A DNA stretch of 25,030 nt from Candidatus Neomicrothrix sp. UBA7884 (GTDB lineage Bacteria; Actinomycetota; Acidimicrobiia; Acidimicrobiales; MedAcidi-G1). Under the pieces are notes generated by a model. That model had not been told where the DNA came from, did no database searches, and was given only the letters and a program-made list of their open reading frames with translations. Position numbers and translations under genes: made by a program. Shown piece after piece: positions 13,924 to 22,016 of the stretch. Where the stretch lies: NCBI GenBank assembly GCA_002501135.1, contig DLRQ01000086.1:1-25030 (forward strand), in the 5' to 3' direction. How positions within the stretch are numbered: the stretch's first letter is position 1; each line of letters begins with the position of its first letter.

Positions 13924-15164
13924 GCGGCCACCAGGTCGGGGCCCAGGGCGCCGGTCACCGTGACCGTGGCGAACTCCCCCACCGCAAGTTCATGGGGAAT
14001 GCCCACCACGCCGTCGATCTCAGGGGCCTCACGGTGGGTACGCCCCACACCCGGCTCGTCAACCAGTACAACAACCTCACTGCCGATGAGGGCATCACGC
14101 CGCCCCGCCGTAATGGCGTCCTGCATCTCGCCCAGTTCCAGCAGGCGCTCGGCCATCAGGCCGGGAGCAACCCTGTCGGGCAGGCCGGCTGCGTGGGTCC
14201 CGGCCTCGTCGCTGAAGGCGAAGAATCCGCACCAGTCCAGGCCGACGTCCTCGACAAAAGCCAGAAGTTCGTCGTGGTCCTCCTCGGTCTCACCGGGGTA
14301 GCCCACGATGAAGTTGGACCTGAAGGTGGCCGTAGCGTCAAGGTTCCTGATGTGGTCGATCCTCTCACGGAAACGCCTGCCGTCGCCCCACCTACGCATG
14401 TTCGCCAGCAGCGGCCGGGATACATGCTGCAGGGAGAGGTCGAAGTACGGAACGCCGGTTGCCAGCACTGCGTCCACGAGCCCGTCGGTCAGGTCCGACG
14501 GGTAGAGGTACAAGAGGCGCACCCGGTCGACACGGTCGGCGACGGCCTCCACCAGCGGCACGATCGCCCGCTCGCCCACCCCCTGGTCGCGCCCGAAGGA
14601 GGCAAGGTCCTGGGCGACCAGCACCACCTCACGCACACCGAGGGCATCCACCTCGTCCAGGATCAACGGAACCGGACGACTGCGTTGCGGGCCCCGAAAG
14701 GTGGGAATGGCACAGAACCCACACGCCCGGTCACATCCCTCGGCCACCTTGACGTAGGCCCATGGTCGTGGGCTGGCCGGCCGGGGCAGGTTCAACAGAT
14801 CCAGCGTGGGAAGAGGCTCCGCACCGGGTCGACGTCCCAGCGTGACCGGCACCCCGAACCCGGAGACCGAGTCGACCTCCGGAAGCGTCCCGGCCAACTC
14901 GTCGCCGTAGCGCTCGGCCATGCAACCGGTCACGACCAGGCGTGCGCCACCAACCCGCTCGTCGGCAAGGGCCAGGACCGTGTCGATCGACTCCTGTCTG
15001 GCCTCCTCGATGAATGCACACGTGTTGACCACGATGAGGTCCGCGTCGCCGGGGGCGTCGGTCTCCACCATGCCATCGGCCACCAGCGTGCCGGCCAACT
15101 TGTCGGAGTCGACCTGGTTCTTGGGGCAACCCAGGGTCACCAGGTGGTAGTGCTTCACGGACAT
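13920..15164 (-). CDS. rimO: Ribosomal protein S12 methylthiotransferase
   Basis: A radical-SAM methylthiotransferase of 414 residues that modifies an aspartate of ribosomal protein S12. Auxiliary cluster cysteines are Cys13 (LGCPKNQVDSD, the RimO-type motif), Cys49 (NTCAFIEEA) and Cys81 (TGCMAERY). Radical-SAM cysteines are Cys144, Cys148 and Cys151 (EGCDRACGFCAIPTFRG). A TRAM domain is at the C-terminus. CPKNQVDSD and FIEEA distinguish it from MiaB in the same window. TAGCCT lies nine bases before ATG 15164, and GGGGT just before the ATG is at best a weak ribosome site. Confidence 0.95.
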   Translation of the reverse strand: MSVKHYHLVTLGCPKNQVDSDKLAGTLVADGMVETDAPGDADLIVVNTCAFIEEARQESIDTVLALADERVGGARLVVTGCMAERYGDELAGTLPEVDSVSGFGVPVTLGRRPGAEPLPTLDLLNLPRPASPRPWAYVKVAEGCDRACGFCAIPTFRGPQRSRPVPLILDEVDALGVREVVLVAQDLASFGRDQGVGERAIVPLVEAVADRVDRVRLLYLYPSDLTDGLVDAVLATGVPYFDLSLQHVSRPLLANMRRWGDGRRFRERIDHIRNLDATATFRSNFIVGYPGETEEDHDELLAFVEDVGLDWCGFFAFSDEAGTHAAGLPDRVAPGLMAERLLELGEMQDAITAGRRDALIGSEVVVLVDEPGVGRTHREAPEIDGVVGIPHELAVGEFATVTVTGALGPDLVAA

Positions 15165-15173
15165 ACCCCGGCA

Positions 15174-15179
15174 AGGCTA
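15174..15179 (-). promoter_or_regulatory. Candidate -10 element (TAGCCT) of rimO
   Basis: The same hexamer as at dapD, miaB and the exchanger gene, but nine bases before the start codon. The transcript would have a leader of zero to two bases. Confidence 0.4.
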
Positions 15180-15215
15180 CGGGAGACTGCCGCTGGCCAA
15201 CTCCCCCAGCTGGCC

Positions 15216-16148
15216 TCAGGCGGCTCCCAGGCCCCTCGCCATGAACACGATCACCCCTGCGTAGGCACCGAGGAGCACCACCCCCTCGGTCCTGGCGACC
15301 CTGCGGCTTGTTGCCATCACTACGAGGACCGCCACGGCCACGGCCACCATCAAGACAACCCCCCAGGTCTGGAGCCTGACATCGGTTACAGCACCCGGGC
15401 CAGCCAGGAACAGGGCGGCACCCACGGCAAGGCTGTTGAACATGTTGGACCCCATGAGGTTGCCGATGATCAGACCGGTCTCCCTGCGTCTGGCAGCCGC
15501 ACCGGCGGTGACCAGCTCGGGCAGCGAGGTACCGACAGCGACCATGGTGAAACCCACAAAACCCCCCGACCAGCCCATCTCATCGGCGATGCCCTTGGCG
15601 GCCTCGACGACCACCCAGGCGCCACCGAGGGTGCCTACAAAGCCACCGATGATCGGGATCCAGGCCCCTTTAGGGCCCAGGCCACCTGACGGTTCCTCCT
15701 CGGCGAGATGTCCACCCATACGGATAACCATGTAGAGGGCAATCACCAACAGCACGGCAAGCACCGCACCCTCGACCCTTGTCACGTCGTTCTGTACGAG
15801 CAGGGCGAAACTGACCACGGCCCCACACGACAGAACCCCCTGGCGCAACAGGCCGTCGCCGATCACAACCGGGTGGACGAGAGCGGTCGCCCCGAGGACG
15901 AGGGTCAGGTTCGCCGCATTCGACCCGACCACGTTGCCGACACCGAGGTCCACCTGGCCGTCGAACGCTGCGATCGTCGACACAACCAGCTCAGGTGCGC
16001 TGGTGCCAAACCCGATAACCAGGGCACCGATGACGACGGTCGACACGTTCAGGCGCGCCGCCAGACCAACTGCCCCTGCAACGAACTGGTCAGCGGCGAC
16101 GGTCAATACGGCCAGTCCCACAACAAGGGCCACCAGGTGGACTACCAC
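15216..16148 (-). CDS. Calcium/sodium antiporter (CaCA family, YrbG type)
   Basis: A protein of 310 residues made almost entirely of hydrophobic helices, about ten, in two inverted halves. Both alpha-repeat signatures are present: GFGTSAPELVVS with GNVVGSNAANLTLVLG (about 47-87), and AVGTSLPELVTA with GNLMGSNMFNSLAVG (about 205-245). These form the ion-binding centre of Na+/Ca2+ exchangers. A short charged loop (RMGGHLAEEEPSGG) separates the halves. GTG 16148 is supported by TAGCCT seven bases upstream. It lies 31 bases after the ftsK stop. Ion specificity cannot be read from the sequence. Confidence 0.9.
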   Translation of the reverse strand: MVVHLVALVVGLAVLTVAADQFVAGAVGLAARLNVSTVVIGALVIGFGTSAPELVVSTIAAFDGQVDLGVGNVVGSNAANLTLVLGATALVHPVVIGDGLLRQGVLSCGAVVSFALLVQNDVTRVEGAVLAVLLVIALYMVIRMGGHLAEEEPSGGLGPKGAWIPIIGGFVGTLGGAWVVVEAAKGIADEMGWSGGFVGFTMVAVGTSLPELVTAGAAARRRETGLIIGNLMGSNMFNSLAVGAALFLAGPGAVTDVRLQTWGVVLMVAVAVAVLVVMATSRRVARTEGVVLLGAYAGVIVFMARGLGAA

Positions 16149-16155
16149 GGATGCG

Positions 16156-16161
16156 AGGCTA
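16156..16161 (-). promoter_or_regulatory. Candidate leaderless -10 element (TAGCCT) of the antiporter gene
   Basis: On the minus strand TAGCCT is followed by CGCATCC (seven bases) and GTG. It directly abuts the stem-loop after ftsK. Confidence 0.58.
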
Positions 16162-16176
16162 CCGGCGGGCGCCGGT
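16161..16176 (-). terminator. Stem-loop directly after ftsK, candidate terminator
   Basis: ACCGGCG and CGCCGGT, 7 bp each, are separated by two bases; folding would open the inner pairs to make a loop. It begins three bases after the ftsK stop codon and touches the antiporter -10 hexamer. No U-run follows. Confidence 0.4.
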
Positions 16177-16179
16177 GTC

Positions 16180-18675
16180 CTACAGGCCCTGCTCGTTCAG
16201 GTTCTCGAGATCCTCGTTCCCGTAAAGAACCTCGCGTGCCTTTGAGCCGGTGGACGGCCCCACCACCCCGGCCTCCTCGAGTTGATCCATGAGCCGGCCT
16301 GCCCTGGCAAACCCGACTCGCAGCTTTCGCTGGAGCATGGAGGTGGACCCCAACTGGCTGGCTATCACCAGCTCACGGGCCTGCTCGAAAAGGTCGTCAT
16401 CGTCTCCGGAACCACCCGTCGGGGACCGGTGTGAGTCGTCGGTTATCGAACCTGGTGGTGAGTCCAGCACGGGGACCTCGGCCGTAATCGGAGCATCGTC
16501 GTCGCCTGCTTCGAGGATGTCGTCGACCTGTCGGGTCCATGCGGACACGACCTGTCTCACCTCGGACTCGTTCACCCATGCACCCTGGATCCGCTGGGGG
16601 GTGTTCGAGCTCGGACCGAGCAGCAACATGTCGCCCTTGCCGACCAGGCGTTCGGCGCCGGGCTGGTCGAGGATCACCCGGCTGTCGGCGAGGCTCGAGA
16701 CAGCAAACGCCAGGCGCGCCGGGATGTTGGCCTTGATCACGCCCGTGATCACGTTCACCGAGGGTCGCTGGGTGGCGACCACCAGGTGGATTCCGACGGC
16801 TCTTGCCATCTGGGCGATGCGGCAGATGGAGTCCTCGACATCGCGTGCGGCCACCATCATCAGGTCAGCCAGCTCATCGACGACGATCAGTATGAACGGC
16901 AGCCTCTGGTAGGCCATCGGTTCGCCGTCGTCGTCGGTCGCCCCCAGCGGTGCCTTCAACTCGCCACGGTCGTGGGCGGCGTTGTAGCCGGCGATGTCGC
17001 GGAACCCACAGTCTGACAAGATGCCGTAGCGGCGCTCCATCTCGCGCACGGCCCAGTGGAGAGAGTTGGCCGCCTTCTTGGGGTCGGTCACAGGGGCTGT
17101 GAGCAGGTGCGGCACGCCCTCGTACTGACCCATCTCGACCCGCTTGGGGTCGATCAGGATCAGGCGGACCTGCTCCGGGGTGGTTCGCATCAGCACAGAT
17201 GTGACAACCGAGTTGATGCACGACGACTTGCCCGCGCCCGTGGCCCCGGCGATGAGCAGGTGGGGCATGGTGGCGAGGTTCAACAGCACAGGCTTGCCGT
17301 CGATGTCGCGCCCGATGGCGGCCTCGAGGGGGTGTTGTGCCTTGGCGGCTGTTGCCGACGACAAAATGTCGCCGAGTGCCACGACCTCGCGCTCCTCGTT
17401 GGGCACCTCGATGCCGATCGCCTGCTGCCCGGGAATGGGAGCCAGGATGCGCACGTCGGCTGCCGCCAGTGCGTAGGCGATGTCCTTGTTCAGGCTTGTC
17501 ACCCGGGCGACCTTGACCCCATCGCCCAACTGGAGGGCATAGCGGGTGACGGTCGGGCCGACTGTCATGTCGATCAGGCGGGTCTCGACACCATGCGCGG
17601 AGAGGGCATCCTGGAGACGGTATCCCCGCTCCTCGATGGCCTTGGCGTCGATATCATGCGTCTCGCTGCGGGACAGGATCGACAACGGTGGAAGGCACCA
17701 GGTGGAGCCGCCCACAGCGGCGCCCAGTTCAATGGTGAGCTGCTCCCCGCTCCCAGCTGTTGCCTTTGTTCGACGCCTACGCTTCTTTGTTGCCGGCTCG
17801 GGCTCTTGTGCATCTTCGCCAGATTCGGTTGCAGGCACGGGTTCCGGGGTTGCCTCTGAGACAGGCTGTGGAACGGGCGCCGGTGACTCGTGATGCATGA
17901 CCACCTGTGGACTGTCGGAGCCGGGAGCGCTGAGCAGGCTCTGCAACCAGTTCCGCAGTGCGCGACCCAGCGGTACTAGCCCGGCCAGTACAGCGCGCCC
18001 CGCCTGGCGGGTAACCACAACGACGCCGCGTGCGGCCTGGCTGACTGAGATGCGGGTAATCACGGCCACCCCCACAAGACCCGTACCGATCAGGATCAGC
18101 ACCGCACCGATGGTGTCGATGGCGGCATCCAGCCCACCCCCGACAGCCAGACCCAGGAGACCTCCACCTGCACCCAGGCCGTCGGCTCCGTCTGCGATAC
18201 CCGGCCTGCCCCTGCCGAGGTGGAGCAGACCCGTGGCGCTTAGGAGGGCCATGAAAGCCCCCACCGGGAGGCGTCTGGTCATCTCGTCGAACTCGATCCG
18301 CTCCCGGAACATGGCCAGGCCGACTGCGACCATCGCCACGGGCAGGCCCACCTTGGTCGTTCCGACGGTCCAGCCGGCGCCGCTGTCGATGATCCGGCCC
18401 ACGATTCCCGCCTTGCCCAGGTAGACCGACAGGCCTGCCAACAGACCGCCAAGTACCAGAACAAGGCCCAGCAGTTCATCGGTCCGGCCCGCGAATGCAG
18501 CGCGGCCCATACGGCGTAGCAGAGCCTCCTTCGGAGGCCCGGACGAACCCGGCCGTCGCCCGTCAGACGGTTCTGACGGCTTGGGGCCGTCGTCGCGGTC
18601 CATCGGGTCTCGGTTCTTACGCTTCTGGCGCACCGACTCGTCGGATGATCCAGAGCGCTCAGATTTTGTGCTCAC
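16180..18675 (-). CDS. ftsK: DNA translocase FtsK
   Basis: A protein of 831 residues. A charged N-terminal leader (1-60) is followed by about four membrane helices (roughly 67-87, 108-123, 137-153, 183-207), with a glycine-rich stretch before the last. A Pro/Glu linker ending in KKRRRRTK (about 260-305) precedes the motor: Walker A GATGAGKS at 477-484, IDPKRVEMGQYEGVPHLLTPVT-like segment, Walker B ending in Asp600-Glu601 (VVDELADLMM) and ATQRPSVNVITG. The C-terminal gamma winged helix (about 765-825, DDDLFEQARELV ... SMLQRKLRVGFARAGRLMDQLE) reads oriented KOPS-type DNA sites. FtsK pumps chromosome ends through the closing septum. Start is GTG 18675. Confidence 0.96.
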   Translation of the reverse strand: MSTKSERSGSSDESVRQKRKNRDPMDRDDGPKPSEPSDGRRPGSSGPPKEALLRRMGRAAFAGRTDELLGLVLVLGGLLAGLSVYLGKAGIVGRIIDSGAGWTVGTTKVGLPVAMVAVGLAMFRERIEFDEMTRRLPVGAFMALLSATGLLHLGRGRPGIADGADGLGAGGGLLGLAVGGGLDAAIDTIGAVLILIGTGLVGVAVITRISVSQAARGVVVVTRQAGRAVLAGLVPLGRALRNWLQSLLSAPGSDSPQVVMHHESPAPVPQPVSEATPEPVPATESGEDAQEPEPATKKRRRRTKATAGSGEQLTIELGAAVGGSTWCLPPLSILSRSETHDIDAKAIEERGYRLQDALSAHGVETRLIDMTVGPTVTRYALQLGDGVKVARVTSLNKDIAYALAAADVRILAPIPGQQAIGIEVPNEEREVVALGDILSSATAAKAQHPLEAAIGRDIDGKPVLLNLATMPHLLIAGATGAGKSSCINSVVTSVLMRTTPEQVRLILIDPKRVEMGQYEGVPHLLTAPVTDPKKAANSLHWAVREMERRYGILSDCGFRDIAGYNAAHDRGELKAPLGATDDDGEPMAYQRLPFILIVVDELADLMMVAARDVEDSICRIAQMARAVGIHLVVATQRPSVNVITGVIKANIPARLAFAVSSLADSRVILDQPGAERLVGKGDMLLLGPSSNTPQRIQGAWVNESEVRQVVSAWTRQVDDILEAGDDDAPITAEVPVLDSPPGSITDDSHRSPTGGSGDDDDLFEQARELVIASQLGSTSMLQRKLRVGFARAGRLMDQLEEAGVVGPSTGSKAREVLYGNEDLENLNEQGL

Positions 18676-18684
18676 AGCGGCCTA

Positions 18685-18690
18685 AACGTA
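18685..18690 (-). promoter_or_regulatory. Candidate -10 element (TACGTT) of ftsK
   Basis: On the minus strand TACGTT is followed by nine bases and GTG 18675, with no Shine-Dalgarno sequence. It fits TAnnnT but with looser spacing, so this is weak. Confidence 0.3.
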
Positions 18691-18697
18691 CCACCGG

Positions 18698-18713
18698 CCG
18701 GTGACAGCACCGG
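18698..18713. repeat. 6-bp inverted repeat between RNase J gene and ftsK
   Basis: CCGGTG and CACCGG flank a four-base loop in the 61-base gap. An overlapping 12-bp palindrome, CACCGGCCGGTG, lies at 18692-18703. It could be a weak terminator or operator; there is no U-run. Confidence 0.3.
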
Positions 18714-18736
18714 TCACGTCAGGCCCCTGGGAAACC

Positions 18737-20398
18737 TCAGCGGACCTCCACAACGGGCACCAGTGCCGGCCGTCGGCCGGTTCGGCGCGACACGAGGCGT
18801 CCTGTGGCCCGCCGCGCCAGCCGGGCCAGTTCCAACGGATCGCGTTCGCCCTCGGCGACAACCGGCTTCAACGCCTTGCCAACCGCCTCAGCCACCTCAC
18901 CACACCAGCTCTCACGGTCCGATGGTTCGACCCAGCCCCTGGTCTCGACAAAGGGCTCACCCACGAGCTTCCCCTTTCGACCGTCGACCACGACCCTCAC
19001 CACCACGAATCCCTCGCCGGAAAGGTTACGTCTCTCCTCGAGCAGGTCATCGCTGACCGGGTTACCGGACTCGTCGACCATCACGTAGGTGTCAGAAACG
19101 CGACCACGGTGTGAGATGCCGTCGTCATCGAGCTTCACCCGGTCTCCATCGGTGCACCGCAGCACTTTGTCAGGCGCCATCCCGCGCTCCAGCGCCAGTT
19201 CATGGTGCGCAACCAGATGCGAGTACTCGCCGTGGACGGGAACGAACAGGTCGGGGTCGGCAGCGTCGTGCAACGCCAGCAACTCCTCGGCCTTACCGTG
19301 GCCGGTTGTGTGAATTCCGATCTGGCCGCTGTGAACCAGTTGGACACCCCTGCGGGCCAGCGCATTGTGGAGGCGCCCGATGCCGGCCTCGTTGCCGGGA
19401 ATCGGATGCGACGAGAAGACGACGGTGTCGGTGTCGCCGACGGTCACGAAGCGATGACGGCCCTGTCCCATCAGCGACAGCGCCGCTCTGGTCTCGCCCT
19501 GTGAGCCGGTGCAGACAATGCAGGTACGGGCCGGGTCCAGGTCATCGAGATCGTCCTCGGTCGCAAATATCGACTCGGGAATACGCAGCAGGCCGAGGTC
19601 GCGTGCAAGGCCTACGTTTCGGACCATTGACGGACCGAGGACCACCACACGGCGACCGGTTGCCGCTGCGGCATCGGCAATTTGCTGGATTCGGTGAACA
19701 TGGCTGGAGAACGCTCCGACGATGATGCGCCGGCCCGCATGCTCCTCGAATACCGACATCAGTACCGGGCCGATCTCAGACTCGGAACTGGACGCACCCG
19801 CCGAACCCGCGTTGGTCGAGTCGGCCAGCAGGAGGCGGATTCCCTCTCCGGCGGCGAGTTCCCGAAGGCGCGGGAGGTCCGTGACCCTTCCGTCGACAGG
19901 GCTGTCGTCGAGCTTGAAGTCGCTTGAGTGCAGGATGAGGCCCTGCGGCGTACCGAACAGCGTCATCAGGCCGCTCGGGGTCGAATGGGTGACAGGAAGG
20001 AACTCGCAGTCGAACGGCCCGATCTTGTGTCGGGCATGGTCGTGGAGTTCGATCAGCTCGGGCACCGGCACGCCCGCCGCCTTCAGCTTTCCCCGGACCA
20101 TTCCTAGGGTGAACGGTGATCCGTAGATCGGAAACGACATCTCAGAGAGCAGGTACGGGAGACCACCGATGTGATCCTCGTGGGCATGGGTAACGATGCA
20201 GGCCTCGATCCGGTCGGCCCGCTCCCGTAGCCACGTGAAGTCCGGCAGTACAGCGTCGACCCCGGGTAGGTCGTCTGGGAACAACTGGCCGCAGTCCAAC
20301 ATGACGATCCGACCATGTGCCTCAAGGGCGGCACAGTTGCGACCGATCTCTCCGAGACCGCCCAGAAACGTCAGGTGTACGGGTGCTGCCATGGTCAT
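18737..20398 (-). CDS. rnj: Ribonuclease J
   Basis: A beta-lactamase-fold/beta-CASP nuclease of 553 residues for 5'-exonucleolytic and endonucleolytic RNA decay and rRNA maturation. The zinc motif is His71, His73, Asp75, His76 (THAHEDHIGG), followed by the VTHSTPSG and HSSDFKLD motifs. The beta-CASP region includes VFSSHPIPGNE and the HTTGHGKAEEL/VPVHGEYSHL blocks. The C-terminal extension is about 100 residues. It is placed between dapA and ftsK as in other Actinobacteria. ATG 20398 and ATG 20392 are both possible starts; neither has a clear ribosome site. PNPase, at the right edge, is the other RNA-decay enzyme in the window. Confidence 0.94.
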   Translation of the reverse strand: MTMAAPVHLTFLGGLGEIGRNCAALEAHGRIVMLDCGQLFPDDLPGVDAVLPDFTWLRERADRIEACIVTHAHEDHIGGLPYLLSEMSFPIYGSPFTLGMVRGKLKAAGVPVPELIELHDHARHKIGPFDCEFLPVTHSTPSGLMTLFGTPQGLILHSSDFKLDDSPVDGRVTDLPRLRELAAGEGIRLLLADSTNAGSAGASSSESEIGPVLMSVFEEHAGRRIIVGAFSSHVHRIQQIADAAAATGRRVVVLGPSMVRNVGLARDLGLLRIPESIFATEDDLDDLDPARTCIVCTGSQGETRAALSLMGQGRHRFVTVGDTDTVVFSSHPIPGNEAGIGRLHNALARRGVQLVHSGQIGIHTTGHGKAEELLALHDAADPDLFVPVHGEYSHLVAHHELALERGMAPDKVLRCTDGDRVKLDDDGISHRGRVSDTYVMVDESGNPVSDDLLEERRNLSGEGFVVVRVVVDGRKGKLVGEPFVETRGWVEPSDRESWCGEVAEAVGKALKPVVAEGERDPLELARLARRATGRLVSRRTGRRPALVPVVEVR

Positions 20399-20423
20399 GT
20401 TCCGATCGGTTGGTGCTGTGGAC

Positions 20424-21311
20424 TCAGCCGCGTCCGAGGCCTACGAGCACCCTGCGGGCCTCGTCCTGGAGGCCTTCGGGCTCGGGGCCCATCGGAAGGC
20501 GGCAATCGCCGCCGGGAAGACCCAGTACCTTCATCATGGCCTTGGTGGGAACCGGATTGGGCCGAAGGTCGCCGGACTCGAAGTCGTAGGAGGGAATGAG
20601 CCTCCGGTTGATGGCTGCAGCCTCGGCCATGTCGCCGCCGAAGAACGCTGCCATCATCGAAACAGTCTCAGGGGTGCACCAGTGCGATGCCACGCTCACC
20701 GTTCCCACGGCGCCGACGGCCAGCAGGGAGAGCGTCAGACAGTCCTCGCCGCTGTAGACCTCGAAGCCGTCGGGAACAGCCGCTATCAGGCGTGCGGTCT
20801 CGGCCACGTCACCGGCGGCGTCCTTTACGGCCACGATGTTGTCGACCTCGTCGGCGAGCCTCAGGATCGTGTCGGTTTCGATCTTGCGGCCAGACCTGGG
20901 CGGAATGTCATAGAGCATCACCGGTAGGTCTGTGGCCGCTGCCGTGGTCCGGAAGTGCTCGATCAGCCCTGCCTGGGAGGGCCTGTTGTAGTACGGGGTC
21001 ACGTCGAGGATTCCGGCGGCGCCAACCTCGGCGCACCTCTCGGCGTTGCGGACCGCAGACCTCGTGTCGTTGCTGCCGGCTCCTGCGATGACGGGAATCT
21101 GCACTGCCTCGACCACAGCGGAGATCATGTCGACCTGTTCATCCTGGGTGAGGGTGGGCGACTCACCGGTGGTCCCGGCCAGAACCAGGCCGTCGTTTCC
21201 CTGCTCCTCCAACCATCTGGCGAGGGTCACTGCCCCGTCAACGTCGAGGGAACCGTCGGCGGCGAAGGGACTGATCATGGCTGTCAGCACCCGCCCGAAC
21301 CTGGGTTCCAT
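20424..21311 (-). CDS. dapA: 4-hydroxy-tetrahydrodipicolinate synthase
   Basis: A TIM-barrel aldolase of 295 residues that condenses pyruvate with aspartate semialdehyde, the first committed step to diaminopimelate and lysine. The Schiff-base Lys163 is in VAVKDAAGD. The catalytic triad partners are Thr48 (GTTGESPTL), Tyr134 (LYDIPPRSG) and Tyr107/108 (TPYYNRP). Arg139 is in the place that binds the substrate carboxylate. ATG 21311 is chosen because AGAGG lies six bases upstream; a GTG at 21314 would be too close. It is followed by the RNase J gene after 25 bases. Confidence 0.95.
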   Translation of the reverse strand: MEPRFGRVLTAMISPFAADGSLDVDGAVTLARWLEEQGNDGLVLAGTTGESPTLTQDEQVDMISAVVEAVQIPVIAGAGSNDTRSAVRNAERCAEVGAAGILDVTPYYNRPSQAGLIEHFRTTAAATDLPVMLYDIPPRSGRKIETDTILRLADEVDNIVAVKDAAGDVAETARLIAAVPDGFEVYSGEDCLTLSLLAVGAVGTVSVASHWCTPETVSMMAAFFGGDMAEAAAINRRLIPSYDFESGDLRPNPVPTKAMMKVLGLPGGDCRLPMGPEPEGLQDEARRVLVGLGRG

Positions 21312-21332
21312 CACAATCCTCTCCGGCCCATG

Positions 21333-21983
21333 TCAGGTGGCCTGTGCCTCACTCGCCCTCGGTATCCCGAGGGTTGCCAGGAAGTTCTCGTGCAACTCGA
21401 ACCAGACCGTGTGGTACGACTCGATCATCGGCTTCGTGAACCAGTCGTAGTCACCTGCCCGGACACGCCCGAGTGCGTCCCCGAAACGCCGACCGTAGCC
21501 GTCAAAGCGGTGGAGCAGGGCCGCCAATTCGATCGAGATCGGTTGAACAACCCTGTTGACCTCGACCAGGCGGGCAATGACGGCCGCATCGTGGTCCGGG
21601 TCGGAGTGGTCGTTGACGACCTTTTCGCCGGTCGGATCATGGGTCGGGGGGCGCAGCTGCCAGTCGGTGCAGAGTTCGAGAAAGCCGTGGTTCAAGCTCA
21701 GGAACTCCTGATATGCGGAGTGGACCCCCTCACGGCACCCGGCCGCCTCCAGTTCCGTGGCCAACAGCATCTCGCCCCGGCCCCGGCCCTCGGTGGTCAG
21801 CATCCAGCCCGACATCCGGCCGTCGCGGTAACGGACATCTCCCTGCGACTCGAGACGAACCAGCCATTCCTCGACCTCGGGGACGTCCATTGCAGACGCA
21901 TCGGCAACCAGGTGGGTGTCGACGAACCCCCGCACGCGCAGCGAGTGCAGGATCCGTACCTCCGGATGGCTCTGGTGTGGCAT
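21333..21983 (-). CDS. Winged-helix domain protein of unknown function
   Basis: A protein of 216 residues. Residues 8-72 look like a winged helix-turn-helix of the MarR/DUF type: RILHSLRVRGF, then a helical pair, then a wing with RYRDGRMSGWMLTTEGR. The remainder (about 73-205) is alpha-helical, with conserved-looking aromatic and acidic stretches (SAYQEFLSLNHGFLELCTDWQ, NDHSDPDHDAAVIARL, DYDWFTKPMIESYHTVWFELHENFLATLG). I recall similar actinobacterial proteins annotated as hypothetical or regulator-like, without known function. It has no membrane segment. ATG 21983 is supported by TAGCGT seven bases upstream; GTG 21992 is an alternative. It lies 21 bases before dapA, so it may be co-transcribed with dapA. 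Confidence 0.78.
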   Translation of the reverse strand: MPHQSHPEVRILHSLRVRGFVDTHLVADASAMDVPEVEEWLVRLESQGDVRYRDGRMSGWMLTTEGRGRGEMLLATELEAAGCREGVHSAYQEFLSLNHGFLELCTDWQLRPPTHDPTGEKVVNDHSDPDHDAAVIARLVEVNRVVQPISIELAALLHRFDGYGRRFGDALGRVRAGDYDWFTKPMIESYHTVWFELHENFLATLGIPRASEAQAT

Positions 21984-21990
21984 GGCAGTC

Positions 21991-21996
21991 ACGCTA
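21991..21996 (-). promoter_or_regulatory. Candidate leaderless -10 element (TAGCGT) of the winged-helix gene
   Basis: On the minus strand TAGCGT is followed by GACTGCC (seven bases) and ATG 21983. There is no Shine-Dalgarno sequence. This promoter would also serve dapA. Confidence 0.52.
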
Positions 21997-22002
21997 GCAA
22001 CT

Positions 22003-22016
22003 GCCTCTCAGGAGGC
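22003..22016. repeat. 5-bp stem-loop over the SURF1 gene stop codon
   Basis: GCCTC and GAGGC flank TCAG, which includes the SURF1 stop codon. It is a short hairpin at the end of one unit and just before the next inferred promoter. No U-run follows on the minus strand. Confidence 0.3.

Noticed and set aside
13219..14301. Open plus-strand frame of 360 codons opposite cinA, pgsA and rimO
   Set aside because: Antisense to conserved genes, and low-complexity His/Gln/Pro composition.
13992..15689. Open plus-strand frame of 565 codons opposite rimO and the antiporter gene
   Set aside because: It lies antisense to two intact, strongly conserved genes. Its product is a His/Gln/Gly-rich sequence with no recognisable domain, as expected for the mirror frame of GC-rich coding DNA.
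21297..21308. GAACCTGGGTTC, a perfect GAAC-N4-GTTC match at the start of dapA
   Set aside because: It is inside the first dapA codons with a GC-rich core and no promoter around it. One chance match of this eight-base pattern in 25 kb is quite likely.
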